A stretch of DNA of 64,000 bases. It comes from DP-36 sp036004365 (GTDB taxonomy: Bacteria; Desulfobacterota; Binatia; UBA9968). The notes beneath the pieces were generated by a model. The model was not told the origin of the DNA. It saw only the letters and a list, made by a program, of their open reading frames with translations, and ran no database searches. The stretch lies in the NCBI GenBank assembly GCA_036004365.1, contig DASYRN010000175.1, forward strand, positions 19,054 through 83,053, in the 5' to 3' direction. The first letter of the stretch is position 1. Every line of letters begins with the position of its first letter. Positions 17,086 through 25,928 of this stretch are shown piece after piece. Position numbers and translations under genes: made by a program.

Positions 17086-17391
17086 CTTCCACTTCCTTTC
17101 GAATCTGCCGCAGAATATGAGCGGGGATGTTCTCGGCCACATTCTTCGGGTAGATCGTGAGCATCCAGATCACGCCCTGTGCGACCTTGGGATAGTAGAT
17201 TATGCGGTACCCGCCGCGTTTTCCTCGCCCCGGCGCACGCCAGCGAAGTTTCCGAACGCCGCCTGAGCGGGAATGATGTTACCGGTCTCAGGATTGCCCA
17301 TCAAGACAGCCTGAAGCTTCCGATACTCTTCGTCAGTCAGGTATTCTCGGACAAGGCGAGTAAAGAGCCGGGTCTCGATGAAGCTGAACAC
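17078..17391 (-). pseudogene. HigB/RelE-like toxin, frameshifted
   Basis: The N-terminal half (FIETRLFTRLVREYLTDEEY, then PETGNIIP) is a RelE/HigB-like toxin. After IIP the frame runs into a stop, but shifting by one base gives SGGVRKLRWR, GKRGGYRIIYY and IPAHILRQIRKEVEDG, the rest of the same protein. Restoring one G (CCCGCTCA to CCCGGCTCA, near 17266-17270) would repair it. So there is a one-base deletion (or a sequencing error). The start is GTG at 17391, the only plausible one. The toxin is probably inactive as written. Confidence 0.85.
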
Positions 17392-17395
17392 AACG

Positions 17396-17424
17396 CATTA
17401 TACGGCATTGCCGTATAATGTCAA
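17396..17424 (-). promoter_or_regulatory. TA-module promoter and palindromic operator
   Basis: On the minus strand TTGACA (17424-17419) and TATAAT (17402-17397) are both perfect consensus hexamers separated by 16 nt. A 25-bp perfect palindrome, CATTATACGGCA-T-TGCCGTATAATG (17396-17420), covers the spacer and the -10 box. The toxin GTG begins 5 nt after the -10 box, so the transcript should be leaderless or nearly so. Bound antitoxin would block polymerase directly. Confidence 0.85.
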
Positions 17425-17460
17425 GATGTCACCGGGAGCGAAGTGCAACTATTAACTACG

Positions 17461-18612
17461 CTATCGGTTCGCCTTTCTATATCCCAAAGCATCCTGTGCG
17501 ATGATGAGCTTTTGGATGTTGGAAGAGCCTTCGACGATCTGGTAGGACTTCGCGTCGCGTAGGTAGCGCTCGACGGGAAACTCCGTAGAGTATCCGTAAG
17601 CGCCTAAGATTCTAACCGCAGCGTCGGCAGCGAAGGCCGCCGACTCGGCGGCGGCATACTTGGCGATGGAGACTTCGAGGTTATTCGGTTTTTTCCGGTC
17701 CGCAAGACAGGCAGCGCGATAGACCAGAAGCCGCGCCGCCTCTTCATGCACAACCATCTGGGCGATGAGATCCTGGTTCATCTGAAACTCGCCGATCTTC
17801 TGCCCGAACTGCTCCCGTTGGTTAGCATAGCTCACTGCCGCCTCGCGCGAAGCGCGGGCGACTCCCAAGGCTCCAGCGGCGCAGCTCAGCCTAGTTTGGT
17901 TAAGCTGCCACATGCAAATCTTGAAGCCTTCGCCTTCTTTGCCGAGGAGATTGTCTGCAGGAATGCGAAAATTCTGGAAGGTCAATTCCCCAATTGGAGA
18001 TGCGTGAGCGCCCATGGTCTCTAAAGCTTTCCGGCTTACGCCGGACAGATTCAAGTCCACATAGAAAGCGGAAATTCCCCGGTGTTTCTGTGAGCGGTCC
18101 GTGTAGGCATAAACCAGGGCGTGATCAGCAACCGGCGCGTTGGAGATCCAAATTTTGGTTCCGTTGAGAACGTAGCCGCCACGGTCTCTTACCGCTGTGG
18201 TCCTGATCGCGGCTACGTCCGATCCCGCGTCAGGTTCCGTGATGGCGAAGCAGCCGATGCTTTCTCCCTGGACCAAGGGTCGAATCCACTTTTTTTTCTG
18301 CTCCTCGGTTCCGAACTCGAGCAAAGCCAACGCAGGGCCGATTTGCATGTTGATGAAGACACGCATAGCGCTGTGAACCCGAGCGATTTCTTCGGTGAGG
18401 AGGACCAAAGCCAAGAAACCGAGATTGCTTCCGCCGTATTTTTCGGGAATGACGCTGCCGTAGAAGCCTAATTCTCCCATTTTCTGAACCAAATCTTTGC
18501 GGAACGTGCGCTCCTTGTCGTCTTTTGCCGCAGTCGGAGCGATCTCCTTCTCGGCAAAACCGTGCGCCAAGTCCCGGATCGCCGTTAGCTCTTCTGATAA
18601 CTCAAAGTCCAT
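17461..18612 (-). CDS. Acyl-CoA dehydrogenase
   Basis: FAD enzyme catalysing alpha,beta-dehydrogenation of an acyl-CoA. 383 residues with CFAITEPDAGSDVA, ALGVARASREAAVSYA, and the C-terminal IVEGSSNIQKLIIAQ carrying the catalytic Glu position. The ATG at 18612 has GGAGG 5 nt upstream on the minus strand, so the upstream in-frame Met is not used. It is the last gene of a minus-strand run 22552 to 17461 and 51 nt downstream of a second dehydrogenase. Chain-length specificity cannot be read; it looks close to the short-chain/glutaryl-type group. Confidence 0.9.
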   Translation of the reverse strand: MDFELSEELTAIRDLAHGFAEKEIAPTAAKDDKERTFRKDLVQKMGELGFYGSVIPEKYGGSNLGFLALVLLTEEIARVHSAMRVFINMQIGPALALLEFGTEEQKKKWIRPLVQGESIGCFAITEPDAGSDVAAIRTTAVRDRGGYVLNGTKIWISNAPVADHALVYAYTDRSQKHRGISAFYVDLNLSGVSRKALETMGAHASPIGELTFQNFRIPADNLLGKEGEGFKICMWQLNQTRLSCAAGALGVARASREAAVSYANQREQFGQKIGEFQMNQDLIAQMVVHEEAARLLVYRAACLADRKKPNNLEVSIAKYAAAESAAFAADAAVRILGAYGYSTEFPVERYLRDAKSYQIVEGSSNIQKLIIAQDALGYRKANR

Positions 18613-18627
18613 AGTTCCTCCGTAATC

Positions 18628-18720
18628 AGGCATTAGGCATGAAGCACTAGGCAATAACAAAATTCACTTTCCCCTTCTCTTCCTTGTTGCCTGTTGCCTT
18701 CCACCTGTCGCCTTTTCCAA
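18628..18720. repeat. Degenerate word repeat between acyl-CoA dehydrogenases
   Basis: Plus-strand words GGCATTAGGCATGAAGCACTAGGCAATAAC and, after a CT-rich spacer, GTTGCCTGTTGCCTTCC have complementary flavour (GGCAATAAC/GTTGCCT). The element runs into the 3' end of the second dehydrogenase. Same class as the palindromes at 700-804, 20760-20806 and 54856-54965. Confidence 0.45.
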
Positions 18721-19851
18721 CAGACTCCGTGCGATGATGAGTTTTTGGATCTCAGAAGTTCCCTCATAGATTCTCAAAGCGCGCACGTCACGGTAGAGCC
18801 TTTCCGTGATACTTCCAGCCACCAATCCCATTCCGCCGTGGATCTGGAGCGCTTGGTCGATAATTCTTTGCGCCGCCTCGGTGGCAAAAAGCTTGGCCAT
18901 AGAAGATTTTTGTTTTAGCTCTCCGATGCTTTGGTCATGCATCCAGGCCGCTTGATAGACTAGCAAACGGGATGCTTCGAGTTCCGTGGCCATTTCGGCC
19001 AGTTTAAATTGTATTCCCTGAAAGTCAGCCAGGACTCTGCCGAATTGTTGTCGTTTTTGACTATATCGGATGGCCTCTTCCAAAGCTCTCTGGGCCAAGC
19101 CTACAGCCGCGGCGCCGACGGTGCAACGCAAGACATCCAGAGCTTGAAGGGCGATCTTTATCCCTTCGCCTTCTTTGCCGAGGAGATTCGCTTCGGGGAT
19201 GCGACATTCCTCGAACGAGATAGTTCCAACCGGATGGGGTGAGAGGAGTCGGGTCTTCTCTTTGAGGACCAACCCGGCTGTTTGGCCTTCGACTATAAAA
19301 GCGCTGATCCCCTTGCTCCCTTTCGCAGTATCTGTTGAGGCAAAAACCACATAAATATGTGCGATCCCGGCATTCGATATCAGACTCTTCACGCCGGTAA
19401 GAAAGTAGTGTCTCCCTTTTTTTTGTGCTGTTGTCTTGAGGGAGGCGACATCAGAACCTGCCTCTGGCTCGGTGAGCGCGAAAGCGGCTATCGCTTTACC
19501 TTTTGCGATTGGAGGAAGATAAGCCTGCTTTTGCTCATCACTGCCTGCAATGACAATTGGATAGCTTCCCAAGGCTTGGATAGTGAACATCGTATCGGCA
19601 AGGGCGTAACCTCGAGCCAGCTCCTCGCGAGTCACGCAGAGGTCCCGGACCTGGACTTTGTCACGCGCGCCGGCGAATCGTTTCGGCGCGACATAAGCGG
19701 TAAAGCCTTGTTTGCCGAGCAAAGATAAGAGTCGGATCGCCTCTTTCTCGATATCATCTTCTGTCCTGCTGTCTGAAAAAAGATGCTTCTCCGCCCAAGA
19801 TCGAACTCGGCTACGAAGTGCGCACTGTTCCTGATCCAAAAAGGGGACCAT
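18664..19851 (-). CDS. Acyl-CoA dehydrogenase (second copy)
   Basis: 395 residues from the ATG at 19851 (an upstream ATG at 19878 is possible; neither has a clear Shine-Dalgarno). Contains AFALTEPEAGSDVASL, TVGAAAVGLAQRALEEAI and YEGTSEIQKLIIARSLLE with the catalytic Glu. The enzyme acts on acyl-CoAs with an electron-transfer flavoprotein. The last ~15 residues (TGGRQQATRKRRGK) are encoded by a degenerate word repeat shared with the intergenic region, so the repeat has extended the C-terminus. Substrate unknown. Confidence 0.88.
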   Translation of the reverse strand: MVPFLDQEQCALRSRVRSWAEKHLFSDSRTEDDIEKEAIRLLSLLGKQGFTAYVAPKRFAGARDKVQVRDLCVTREELARGYALADTMFTIQALGSYPIVIAGSDEQKQAYLPPIAKGKAIAAFALTEPEAGSDVASLKTTAQKKGRHYFLTGVKSLISNAGIAHIYVVFASTDTAKGSKGISAFIVEGQTAGLVLKEKTRLLSPHPVGTISFEECRIPEANLLGKEGEGIKIALQALDVLRCTVGAAAVGLAQRALEEAIRYSQKRQQFGRVLADFQGIQFKLAEMATELEASRLLVYQAAWMHDQSIGELKQKSSMAKLFATEAAQRIIDQALQIHGGMGLVAGSITERLYRDVRALRIYEGTSEIQKLIIARSLLEKATGGRQQATRKRRGK

Positions 19852-19869
19852 GATCAAAGCTTGTCGGCC

Positions 19870-19930
19870 TTCAGCCATTAGCTCTCAGCCAGCCATTCGC
19901 TCTCAAGCTGACGGCTGCCCGCTGATACTC
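19870..19930. repeat. Degenerate intergenic word repeat
   Basis: GCTCTCAGCCAGCCATTCGCTCTCAAGCTGACGGCTG is made of drifting copies of AGCTGAxGGCTGA-like words. It fills the space between the enoyl-CoA hydratase and dehydrogenase genes and blurs the dehydrogenase start. Confidence 0.4.
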
Positions 19931-19936
19931 CAAGCT

Positions 19937-20731
19937 TCAAGAACGATTGAATACCGGCGCTCTTTTTTCGACGAAGGCTCTGTATCCCTCGTGAAAATCC
20001 AACGTCTCCATACATTTCGCCTGCGCTCGGGCCTCGGCTTCCAAGGCAGTCTCCAAATCCAGATCGGCCTCCCGGTTGAGAAGGTCCTTCGTTACTCCTA
20101 AAGCGTAAAGCGGTCCTTCCTGGAGCCGCCGCGCCAGCGCATAAGTCTCATCCACCAGCTTGTCGTGAGGCACTACGCGATGGGCAAGGCCGATCCTGTG
20201 GCACTCCTGAGCGTCGATCGTCTCTCCGAGAAAGAGAAGCTCGGCCGCTTTACCCTGTCCGACAATTCTCGGCAGAAGATAAAGGGCACCCATGTCGGCG
20301 CCTGAAAGGCCTACTTGAGGAAAGAGAAACGCAAGCTTAGCTCTATCCGAGAGTATCCGAAAGTCGCTCGCCAGCGCCAGCACCGCGCCTGCGCCCGCGG
20401 CGATCCCGTTAACGGCCGCGATAATCGGTTTCTTAAGGTTGCGCATGTTTTTGACGACATTGCATGTCATGCGAGTGAAGCGGTAGAGGGCTTCTCCCTT
20501 CATTTGCACGAGTGGCCCAATAATATCGGTGACACTTCCTCCAGAGCAAAAGCCTTTGCCGGTTCCCGTAAGTACCAGGACTCTTGCGTTATCCTCCAGA
20601 GCCAGGTGGCTCATGAGCTTCTCCAATTCTTGGTAGGTTTCAAAGGTTAGAGCGTTCAGTTTATCTGGGTTGTTCAAGCGGACCGTCGCGATGCCATCCG
20701 CGAGCTCATAGATCAAACTCTGGTAAGCCAT
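19937..20731 (-). CDS. Enoyl-CoA hydratase/isomerase family protein
   Basis: 264-residue crotonase-fold enzyme, the hydration or isomerisation step of acyl-CoA breakdown. Motifs: GTGKGFCSGGSV and NGIAAGAGAVLALASDFRI oxyanion-hole region, PQVGLSGADMGALYLLPR, and VVPHDKLVDET. The ATG at 20731 has AAGGAGG upstream; an earlier in-frame Met lacks one. It lies between the dehydrogenases and the SDR, all on the minus strand. The typical second Glu of hydratases is replaced around GADMG, so isomerase or another crotonase activity is possible. Confidence 0.85.
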   Translation of the reverse strand: MAYQSLIYELADGIATVRLNNPDKLNALTFETYQELEKLMSHLALEDNARVLVLTGTGKGFCSGGSVTDIIGPLVQMKGEALYRFTRMTCNVVKNMRNLKKPIIAAVNGIAAGAGAVLALASDFRILSDRAKLAFLFPQVGLSGADMGALYLLPRIVGQGKAAELLFLGETIDAQECHRIGLAHRVVPHDKLVDETYALARRLQEGPLYALGVTKDLLNREADLDLETALEAEARAQAKCMETLDFHEGYRAFVEKRAPVFNRS

Positions 20732-20759
20732 TGCTGTTCTCCTCCTTGGATGGAGCAAT

Positions 20760-20806
20760 GAGTGCTGAGGATTGAGTTAGACGATGTAGCTCATCTCTCA
20801 GCACTC
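20760..20806. repeat. Intergenic palindrome
   Basis: Perfect 10-bp arms GAGTGCTGAG (20760-20769) and CTCAGCACTC (20797-20806) flank a 27-nt loop between the hydratase and SDR genes. No T-tract follows, so it is not a classic terminator. Similar short-word palindromes occur elsewhere in the window. Confidence 0.6.
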
Positions 20807-20824
20807 AGTCCTCGTTACTTTCTT

Positions 20825-21604
20825 TTACGCCATCACCGCGCCGCCATCGACGTTGATTGCCTGGCCTGTGATTCCACCGGCCGCTTCAGACGCAAGCATT
20901 AATGCTAGGTCGGCAATCTCTTCCGGAGCGATTAGCCGATTCTGAGGCGAGAGGCCCTTAAAGAGCGCCAAAACTTCTTCCAGCTTCTTCCCCGTCTTTT
21001 GGGCCATCAACCTGGCATTGTGCATCGTACGCTCGGTGTCGACATACCCAGGGCAGACCGCGTTAACGGTGATCCTTGTTCTCGCTAGTTCAGCCGCTAG
21101 GGCGCGGGTGAGCCCGAGGACTCCGTGCTTGGAGGTGGTGTAGGCGGCAGTGTGAGAGTAACCAACCTTGGCGGCGGTTGAGGCGATGTTGATGATCCGT
21201 CCCCAACCCGAGGCAATCATTTCTGGAAGAAAAAGCTTGCAGCAGTGATAGGTCCCATCGAGATTGACCCTCAGTATTTCGTGCCAAAGCTGGTCTTCCA
21301 TTTCCAAGAATCCTACCGCGGAAGCTAATCCGGCGTTGTTAACCAAAATCTGGACCGTGCCGAGTTGACCGGAGATCTCATCTTTTAGGAACCGGACTTC
21401 CTCTTTGCTGGTCACATCGCATGTGAGCGCAAGAGCTTCGGCTCCAAGCGAGCGAATCTCTTCGGCCACGCTCGTAAGTGTGGAATGGCTCCGTCCCGTG
21501 ACGACCACATGACTCTCATGCCTGGCAAAAGCAAGAGCAATCGAGCGGCCGATACCGCGACCTGCTCCGGTAACAAGAACGATTTTCCCTTTGAGGCCAC
21601 CCAT
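20825..21604 (-). CDS. SDR family NAD(P)-dependent oxidoreductase
   Basis: 259-residue classical short-chain dehydrogenase: cofactor loop TGAGRGIGRS (~13-22), NNAG, and catalytic NIAST...YTTSK (Ser, Tyr, Lys). The C-terminus GGITGQAINVDGGAVMA is typical. Within this cluster it most likely oxidises or reduces a beta-hydroxyacyl-CoA. It lies 15 nt from the LLM oxidoreductase and upstream of the hydratase. Substrate is inferred from neighbours, because the SDR family is broad. Confidence 0.88.
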   Translation of the reverse strand: MGGLKGKIVLVTGAGRGIGRSIALAFARHESHVVVTGRSHSTLTSVAEEIRSLGAEALALTCDVTSKEEVRFLKDEISGQLGTVQILVNNAGLASAVGFLEMEDQLWHEILRVNLDGTYHCCKLFLPEMIASGWGRIINIASTAAKVGYSHTAAYTTSKHGVLGLTRALAAELARTRITVNAVCPGYVDTERTMHNARLMAQKTGKKLEEVLALFKGLSPQNRLIAPEEIADLALMLASEAAGGITGQAINVDGGAVMA

Positions 21605-21619
21605 ACAGACGCCGTCGCT

Positions 21620-22552
21620 TCAGCCCTGAAGCGCTGGCATAACTTCTCTGGCAAATCGCTCGATCTGTTGCTGACGATCGGGCCAGCGCGGCACCATAAA
21701 CTGTAAGCCGATGTGCTCAACGCCCATTTTCTTAAAGCCCTTCAACGCCTCGACGATCTGCTCCGGATCGCCTCTCAGACGGTCTTGTTCTTGAGTCGAC
21801 GGCTTTGGACTTAGCTCAATCGGCAGGCAGCAAGCGAAACGGATCTTCGAGGGATCTCTTCCCGCCTTCACGGCTATGCGCCGAACATTTTCAAAGCGCG
21901 CTGCCAATTCGCGAGGCGTGATCCTGACAAAATAGGGAAACCAAGCATCCCCGTAGAGCCCGGCTCGCCGTTGGGCATGGATCCCCTCTCCTCCGACCCA
22001 GATCGGAATTCGCGGTTGCTGAAATGGTTTTGGTTCAAAGGCGATTTCAGTGAAGCGGTAGTAGCGCCCGGCGAAGCTCGCTTTTTCTTCGTTCCAGATC
22101 GAATCCAGGATCTTGAGTTGCTCATCGGAAATAGCGCCCCGGTCTTTGAAAGGAGCGCCTAAGGCTTCAAACTCCTCGGCCATCCAGCCGACCCCGATCC
22201 CAAGAATAAACCGTCCTTTGGAAAGATGATCGATGGTCGTTGCTATTTTGGCCCAGTAAAGAGGGTGGCGATACGGCAGCACCAGGACGCTCATGCCGAG
22301 GCTAACCCTTGTTGTGCAGCCAGCCAAGAACGCAAGACAAGTGAGGGGCTCAAAAAAGGGCCTGTCAGGTGGGACGATGAAACGCTCCTCCGAGGCGTAG
22401 GGGTAGCGAGTTTTGATCTCCCAGGGGATGATGATGCGGTCCGCGGTCCAGACCGAGTCAAACCCCAGCTCCTCAGCTTGCTGGGCTGCGTCCGTGAGCG
22501 TCTCCCGGCTCGCCGCTCTCCCCGAGATCGGAAGAAAAACACCTAGCTTCAT
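21620..22552 (-). CDS. LLM-class (F420/FMN-type) oxidoreductase
   Basis: 310-residue luciferase-like monooxygenase fold: LGVFLPISGRAASRE, RFILGIGVGWMAEEFEALG, RIPIWVGGEGIHAQRRAG and a C-terminal RFAREVMPAL helix. This family uses F420 or FMN; which one cannot be decided here. The ATG at 22552 begins the conserved N-terminus (MKLGVFLPI); the upstream in-frame extension is not family-like. First gene of the minus-strand acyl-CoA run, so it may act on an unusual acyl or aromatic substrate. Confidence 0.85.
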   Translation of the reverse strand: MKLGVFLPISGRAASRETLTDAAQQAEELGFDSVWTADRIIIPWEIKTRYPYASEERFIVPPDRPFFEPLTCLAFLAGCTTRVSLGMSVLVLPYRHPLYWAKIATTIDHLSKGRFILGIGVGWMAEEFEALGAPFKDRGAISDEQLKILDSIWNEEKASFAGRYYRFTEIAFEPKPFQQPRIPIWVGGEGIHAQRRAGLYGDAWFPYFVRITPRELAARFENVRRIAVKAGRDPSKIRFACCLPIELSPKPSTQEQDRLRGDPEQIVEALKGFKKMGVEHIGLQFMVPRWPDRQQQIERFAREVMPALQG

Positions 22553-22778
22553 CGCTTGAGTTACCTGAATTTTCTTTGCCGCAGTCACGATTTCTGTCGC
22601 GTGTTTCGGATGCTCTTCTCCGCGGAGAGTCGTTCGAGAATAGCAACTCGCAATTTGACACGTCAACAGGAGTCGAAGTCGGTTTTTGGAGATGATTCTG
22701 GCTTAGCTCGTAGCGCTTGTTCTAAAGGACTGTTTTGAGTAAAAGGGAGACCATCGTTGAGACTTGGAGGATATGACC

Positions 22779-23861
22779 ATGAAAGTACGGATCGTTCCTT
22801 TCTTTCTTTTCCTCTTGATCGGCTTGGTGGGGTCTCTGGATGCTGAAGAACTTCCCCAGCCCTCTTCAGTCACATGGCGGAGCGGGCAAGCTGGTTCCGG
22901 GGATCCCCAGCTTGAGAATCTGAGCCGGGCCTTTGTGCAACTGGCTGAGAAAGTGCGGCCTGCCGTGGTTCAGATCCGCGTGACCGCAAAGGCTCCATCT
23001 GCAAGCGATGAGGGTGCACAGATGCCATCCAATAGTCGTGGTTCGGGCTTCATCATCGATCCGCAGGGATATGTTCTAACCGCGCATCATGTCGTTGATG
23101 GAGCGAAGGGGATCGAAATTCGTCTGGGCGACAGACGCCGCCTGCGCGCCACGCTGATCAGCTCCGAGCCGCGGGTGGATCTCGCCATTCTCAAAATCGA
23201 TGCGAACGGAGAGCTTCCCGTTCTCGCGCTGGGTGATTCCAGCCATATGAAAGTGGGAGAGCTAGTGGGTTCTCTGGGTTATCCTTTCGGAAATGAAAGT
23301 TCCTTGAGTTTGGGGATTATTAGTCGGCAGGGTCGAAACCAGAACAACTCCGCGGCATTCGATTTTTTGCAGACCAATGCCGGAGCCTACCCAGGCGGGA
23401 GCGGAGGACCATTAGTGGACCTCAAAGGTCATGTGGTGGGAATGATCACGATGGCATCGCAGAACGGCAACATGGGATTTGCTGTTCCGATCAACGTTAT
23501 CAAGGGCGTGCTTCCCCGTCTCATGCAAGGCGAAAAGATTGTTTGGGGCTGGATGGGAATCAGGGTGTCGGACGTGACGTTGGATTTGGCAGAGACTTTG
23601 GGTTTGTCATCGGCAAAGGGAGTGCTTGTCAGCTCGGTGCTGCAAGATCAGCCCGCGGAAAAAGGAGGCCTGCGGCCTCAAGATGTTATCCTATCCATTG
23701 ATGGGATCGAGGTCGATAGCCCGAGAGAAGTCATCCGGGTGATCGGCGGAACCGAAGCGGGTAAAGAGGTCAGGGTCACCGTCTTTCGCCAAGGCGAGAC
23801 ACTCGATATCTCAGTGCGCCTCGGTTCCAGGCCAAAATCAACGGAGGGGCGTGAAGGGTAA
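22779..23861 (+). CDS. HtrA/DegP-like serine protease with PDZ domain
   Basis: Periplasmic quality-control protease. The 360-residue protein has a signal peptide (MKVRIVPFFLFLLIG...SLDA, ~1-22), a trypsin-like domain with TAHHVVDG (His104), VDLAILK (Asp134) and GGSGGP (Ser208), and one C-terminal PDZ domain (~260-345, WMGIRVSDVTLDLAETLG). The ATG at 22779 lies 8 nt after GGAGG; a nearer ATG at 22773 is only 2 nt away, so is less likely. The active-site loop reads YPGGSGGP rather than the usual GNSGGP. Confidence 0.9.
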   Translation: MKVRIVPFFLFLLIGLVGSLDAEELPQPSSVTWRSGQAGSGDPQLENLSRAFVQLAEKVRPAVVQIRVTAKAPSASDEGAQMPSNSRGSGFIIDPQGYVLTAHHVVDGAKGIEIRLGDRRRLRATLISSEPRVDLAILKIDANGELPVLALGDSSHMKVGELVGSLGYPFGNESSLSLGIISRQGRNQNNSAAFDFLQTNAGAYPGGSGGPLVDLKGHVVGMITMASQNGNMGFAVPINVIKGVLPRLMQGEKIVWGWMGIRVSDVTLDLAETLGLSSAKGVLVSSVLQDQPAEKGGLRPQDVILSIDGIEVDSPREVIRVIGGTEAGKEVRVTVFRQGETLDISVRLGSRPKSTEGREG

Positions 23862-24008
23862 AAGAAGTTGGCGGAGCCGCGCCGCGTTTGAACCGCTCCC
23901 CATAATCCTTCCCGCGATCTTGGCTAAATCAGCATAGGGGTATCGCTAGGTCCGGATCAAACTTCCGCCTCTATTGCCCATCTGTAGAAGTCTTTCTATA
24001 ATCTCGAA

Positions 24009-25427
24009 ATGAGCGGAAGCTTTGTGACCTTACTACGGTGTTTGTCTCGTTCTCTTTGTTCGTCTCTCCTCGTTGTTGCTCTCGGCGGCTGCGGTCCCAA
24101 TGCCCCGGCAAAAGTCCCACTCGTGCAGCCCATCCAGGAAGATGAGGAGGTAAGAATCAGCCGGGAATTCCGGCGTGAAGCCAAGAAGCACCTCAACCTC
24201 GTCAATAACCTGGAGGTCGAGCGATACGTCAGCCGCGTGGGGCAGAGGCTGCTTTCTGTTATGGGGCCACAGCCTTTCGACTATCGTTTCTTTGTCGTCG
24301 AAGATTCTCAGCTCAACGCCTTTGCGGTGCCCGGGGGTTCGATTTATCTCTTCACGGGCCTCATAGGCCGCGTCAAGAGCACGGCGGAGCTCTCCGGCGT
24401 CATGGCTCACGAAATTATTCACGTCAAAGATAGACATATGGCACGGCTCTCCGGGCCAGACCCCCTAAGTCTCGTGGCTCTTCTGGGCATGGTTTTGGGC
24501 CGAGGTGGCGCCGGAGCACAGGCGGCCGGAGCATTGAGCCAGGCGTTAGCCGCCACTCGTCAGTTTTCTTACAATCGCCAATTGGAAATGGAGGCGGACA
24601 CCCTGGGCGTCAGGTACATGGCGGAGGCGGGATACGACCCCAAAGGCGCACTGAGCTTCCTTAAGATCCTTGATCAAGAGCGCGTTTTAAACCCTGTGGA
24701 TCTTCCTCCTTACCTCATGACGCATCCACTGACTCAGGAGCGTGTGGCGAACGCGGAGTTAGTGATTCGTAACCTCAAACGGGACAAAGTCGCTACGGAT
24801 GGGGATGATCAGATCAAGAGAATTCAAACCATCCTGCGTTTGGAAAGGCATGAAGCGGATAGCGTCGTCGCAGAGCAAAAAAAGCCTTTGAACCAGCCTC
24901 AGGCAGGCTCCGAAGCAATGCATCTTTTGGGCGTAACCTACTCCTACAAAGGAATGTGGGCAGAGGCGAGAGAACAGCTAGAGCGGGCTAAAGCTCTCAA
25001 CTCAAAGAATCCGGCAATCGAGAGGGATTTGGGGCGGCTTTACACTCGAATCGGTGAGTTGCGTTTGGCCCAGCAGGCTTTTGAGCGGGCTTTGGGCGCG
25101 GAGCCAGAGGAGCCTCTCAATTATCTTTTTCTAGGAGAGTTGATGGAGCAAGAATCGAATTTTCCGGAGGCGGTGAGCGCCTATCTCAGAGCCTATAATC
25201 TTTCGCCGCTGTGGCCCGAGACGTCGAGACGGCTAGGAATGGTGTACGGCAAGATGAATCGTCTGGGAGATGCCTACTACTATTTGGGTCGCTCCGATCT
25301 CTTGCAGGACGAAGATGGGAGGGCGGTCGCGAACTTCCAACGCGCGCTCAAAGTCTTTGGACCAGCTTCCCCGCGCGGGCAGATCATCAAGCAAGAGATC
25401 GAGGCTATAAAGGCAAGAAGAAGATAG
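24009..25427 (+). CDS. M48-family metallopeptidase lipoprotein with TPR repeats (BepA-like)
   Basis: 472-residue protein with a lipoprotein signal (VVALGGC, lipobox Cys ~29), a zinc-metalloprotease core with HEIIH (134-138) and EADTLG as the third ligand region, and C-terminal TPR helices (~305-460). BepA-type proteins watch over outer-membrane protein assembly. It follows the HtrA-like protease on the same strand, 148 nt downstream, suggesting a shared envelope role. No promoter is obvious in the gap. Confidence 0.88.
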   Translation: MSGSFVTLLRCLSRSLCSSLLVVALGGCGPNAPAKVPLVQPIQEDEEVRISREFRREAKKHLNLVNNLEVERYVSRVGQRLLSVMGPQPFDYRFFVVEDSQLNAFAVPGGSIYLFTGLIGRVKSTAELSGVMAHEIIHVKDRHMARLSGPDPLSLVALLGMVLGRGGAGAQAAGALSQALAATRQFSYNRQLEMEADTLGVRYMAEAGYDPKGALSFLKILDQERVLNPVDLPPYLMTHPLTQERVANAELVIRNLKRDKVATDGDDQIKRIQTILRLERHEADSVVAEQKKPLNQPQAGSEAMHLLGVTYSYKGMWAEAREQLERAKALNSKNPAIERDLGRLYTRIGELRLAQQAFERALGAEPEEPLNYLFLGELMEQESNFPEAVSAYLRAYNLSPLWPETSRRLGMVYGKMNRLGDAYYYLGRSDLLQDEDGRAVANFQRALKVFGPASPRGQIIKQEIEAIKARRR

Positions 25428-25430
25428 CCG

Positions 25431-25802
25431 CTATTTTCCGCTGGCTACAACGGGATAGTCAACCTTGCTTCGGGCTGGCTTGCCTGCTTTGTACTCTCTC
25501 TTCAAAAGAGATTCTCTCAGATAATCCGGGTCGAATCCCAAGAGATCGCAGACATTGCTAAACGAAAATAGCCAGTCTCCGCTTCGATCTTCAACCCACT
25601 GTAAAGCGTTCTGATAGAGCTCTTTGCCGACACTATTTCTGGATCTCCTGTACTTTTCTAGGCACTCAACTGCGTCCTTGAGGATAGCGAGCATGAGTCT
25701 CTTTTCTCCTTCAAGCTGACGCGAAAGTCCGCTATTCCCAAAAGACTGGGACGGTAAGAATGCATCCGGTTCCAGGATTCGTGCTAGGAAATCGTCGTAC
25801 AT
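25431..25802 (-). CDS. Conserved hypothetical protein
   Basis: 123 residues, no signal peptide or membrane span. C-terminal segment WLFSFSNVCDLLGFDPDYLRESL resembles a recurring hypothetical family in uncultured deltaproteobacteria-like genomes; no catalytic motif is visible. The middle (LILAILKDAVECLEKYR-like helix, ~36-51) is helical. Converges on the M48 gene, 3 nt apart. Function unknown. Confidence 0.6.
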   Translation of the reverse strand: MYDDFLARILEPDAFLPSQSFGNSGLSRQLEGEKRLMLAILKDAVECLEKYRRSRNSVGKELYQNALQWVEDRSGDWLFSFSNVCDLLGFDPDYLRESLLKREYKAGKPARSKVDYPVVASGK

Positions 25803-25928
25803 AGAGTAACCTTAGTGAGGAAAAGAAAGTTTCTTTCTATAACACGAAAGTGCTCGAATTGCAAGGGAATTTCGGACCCTTGCCGGCAAAAAGAGACGCT
25901 ACGAGAGCCTTTTAACCGAGCGAATTAA

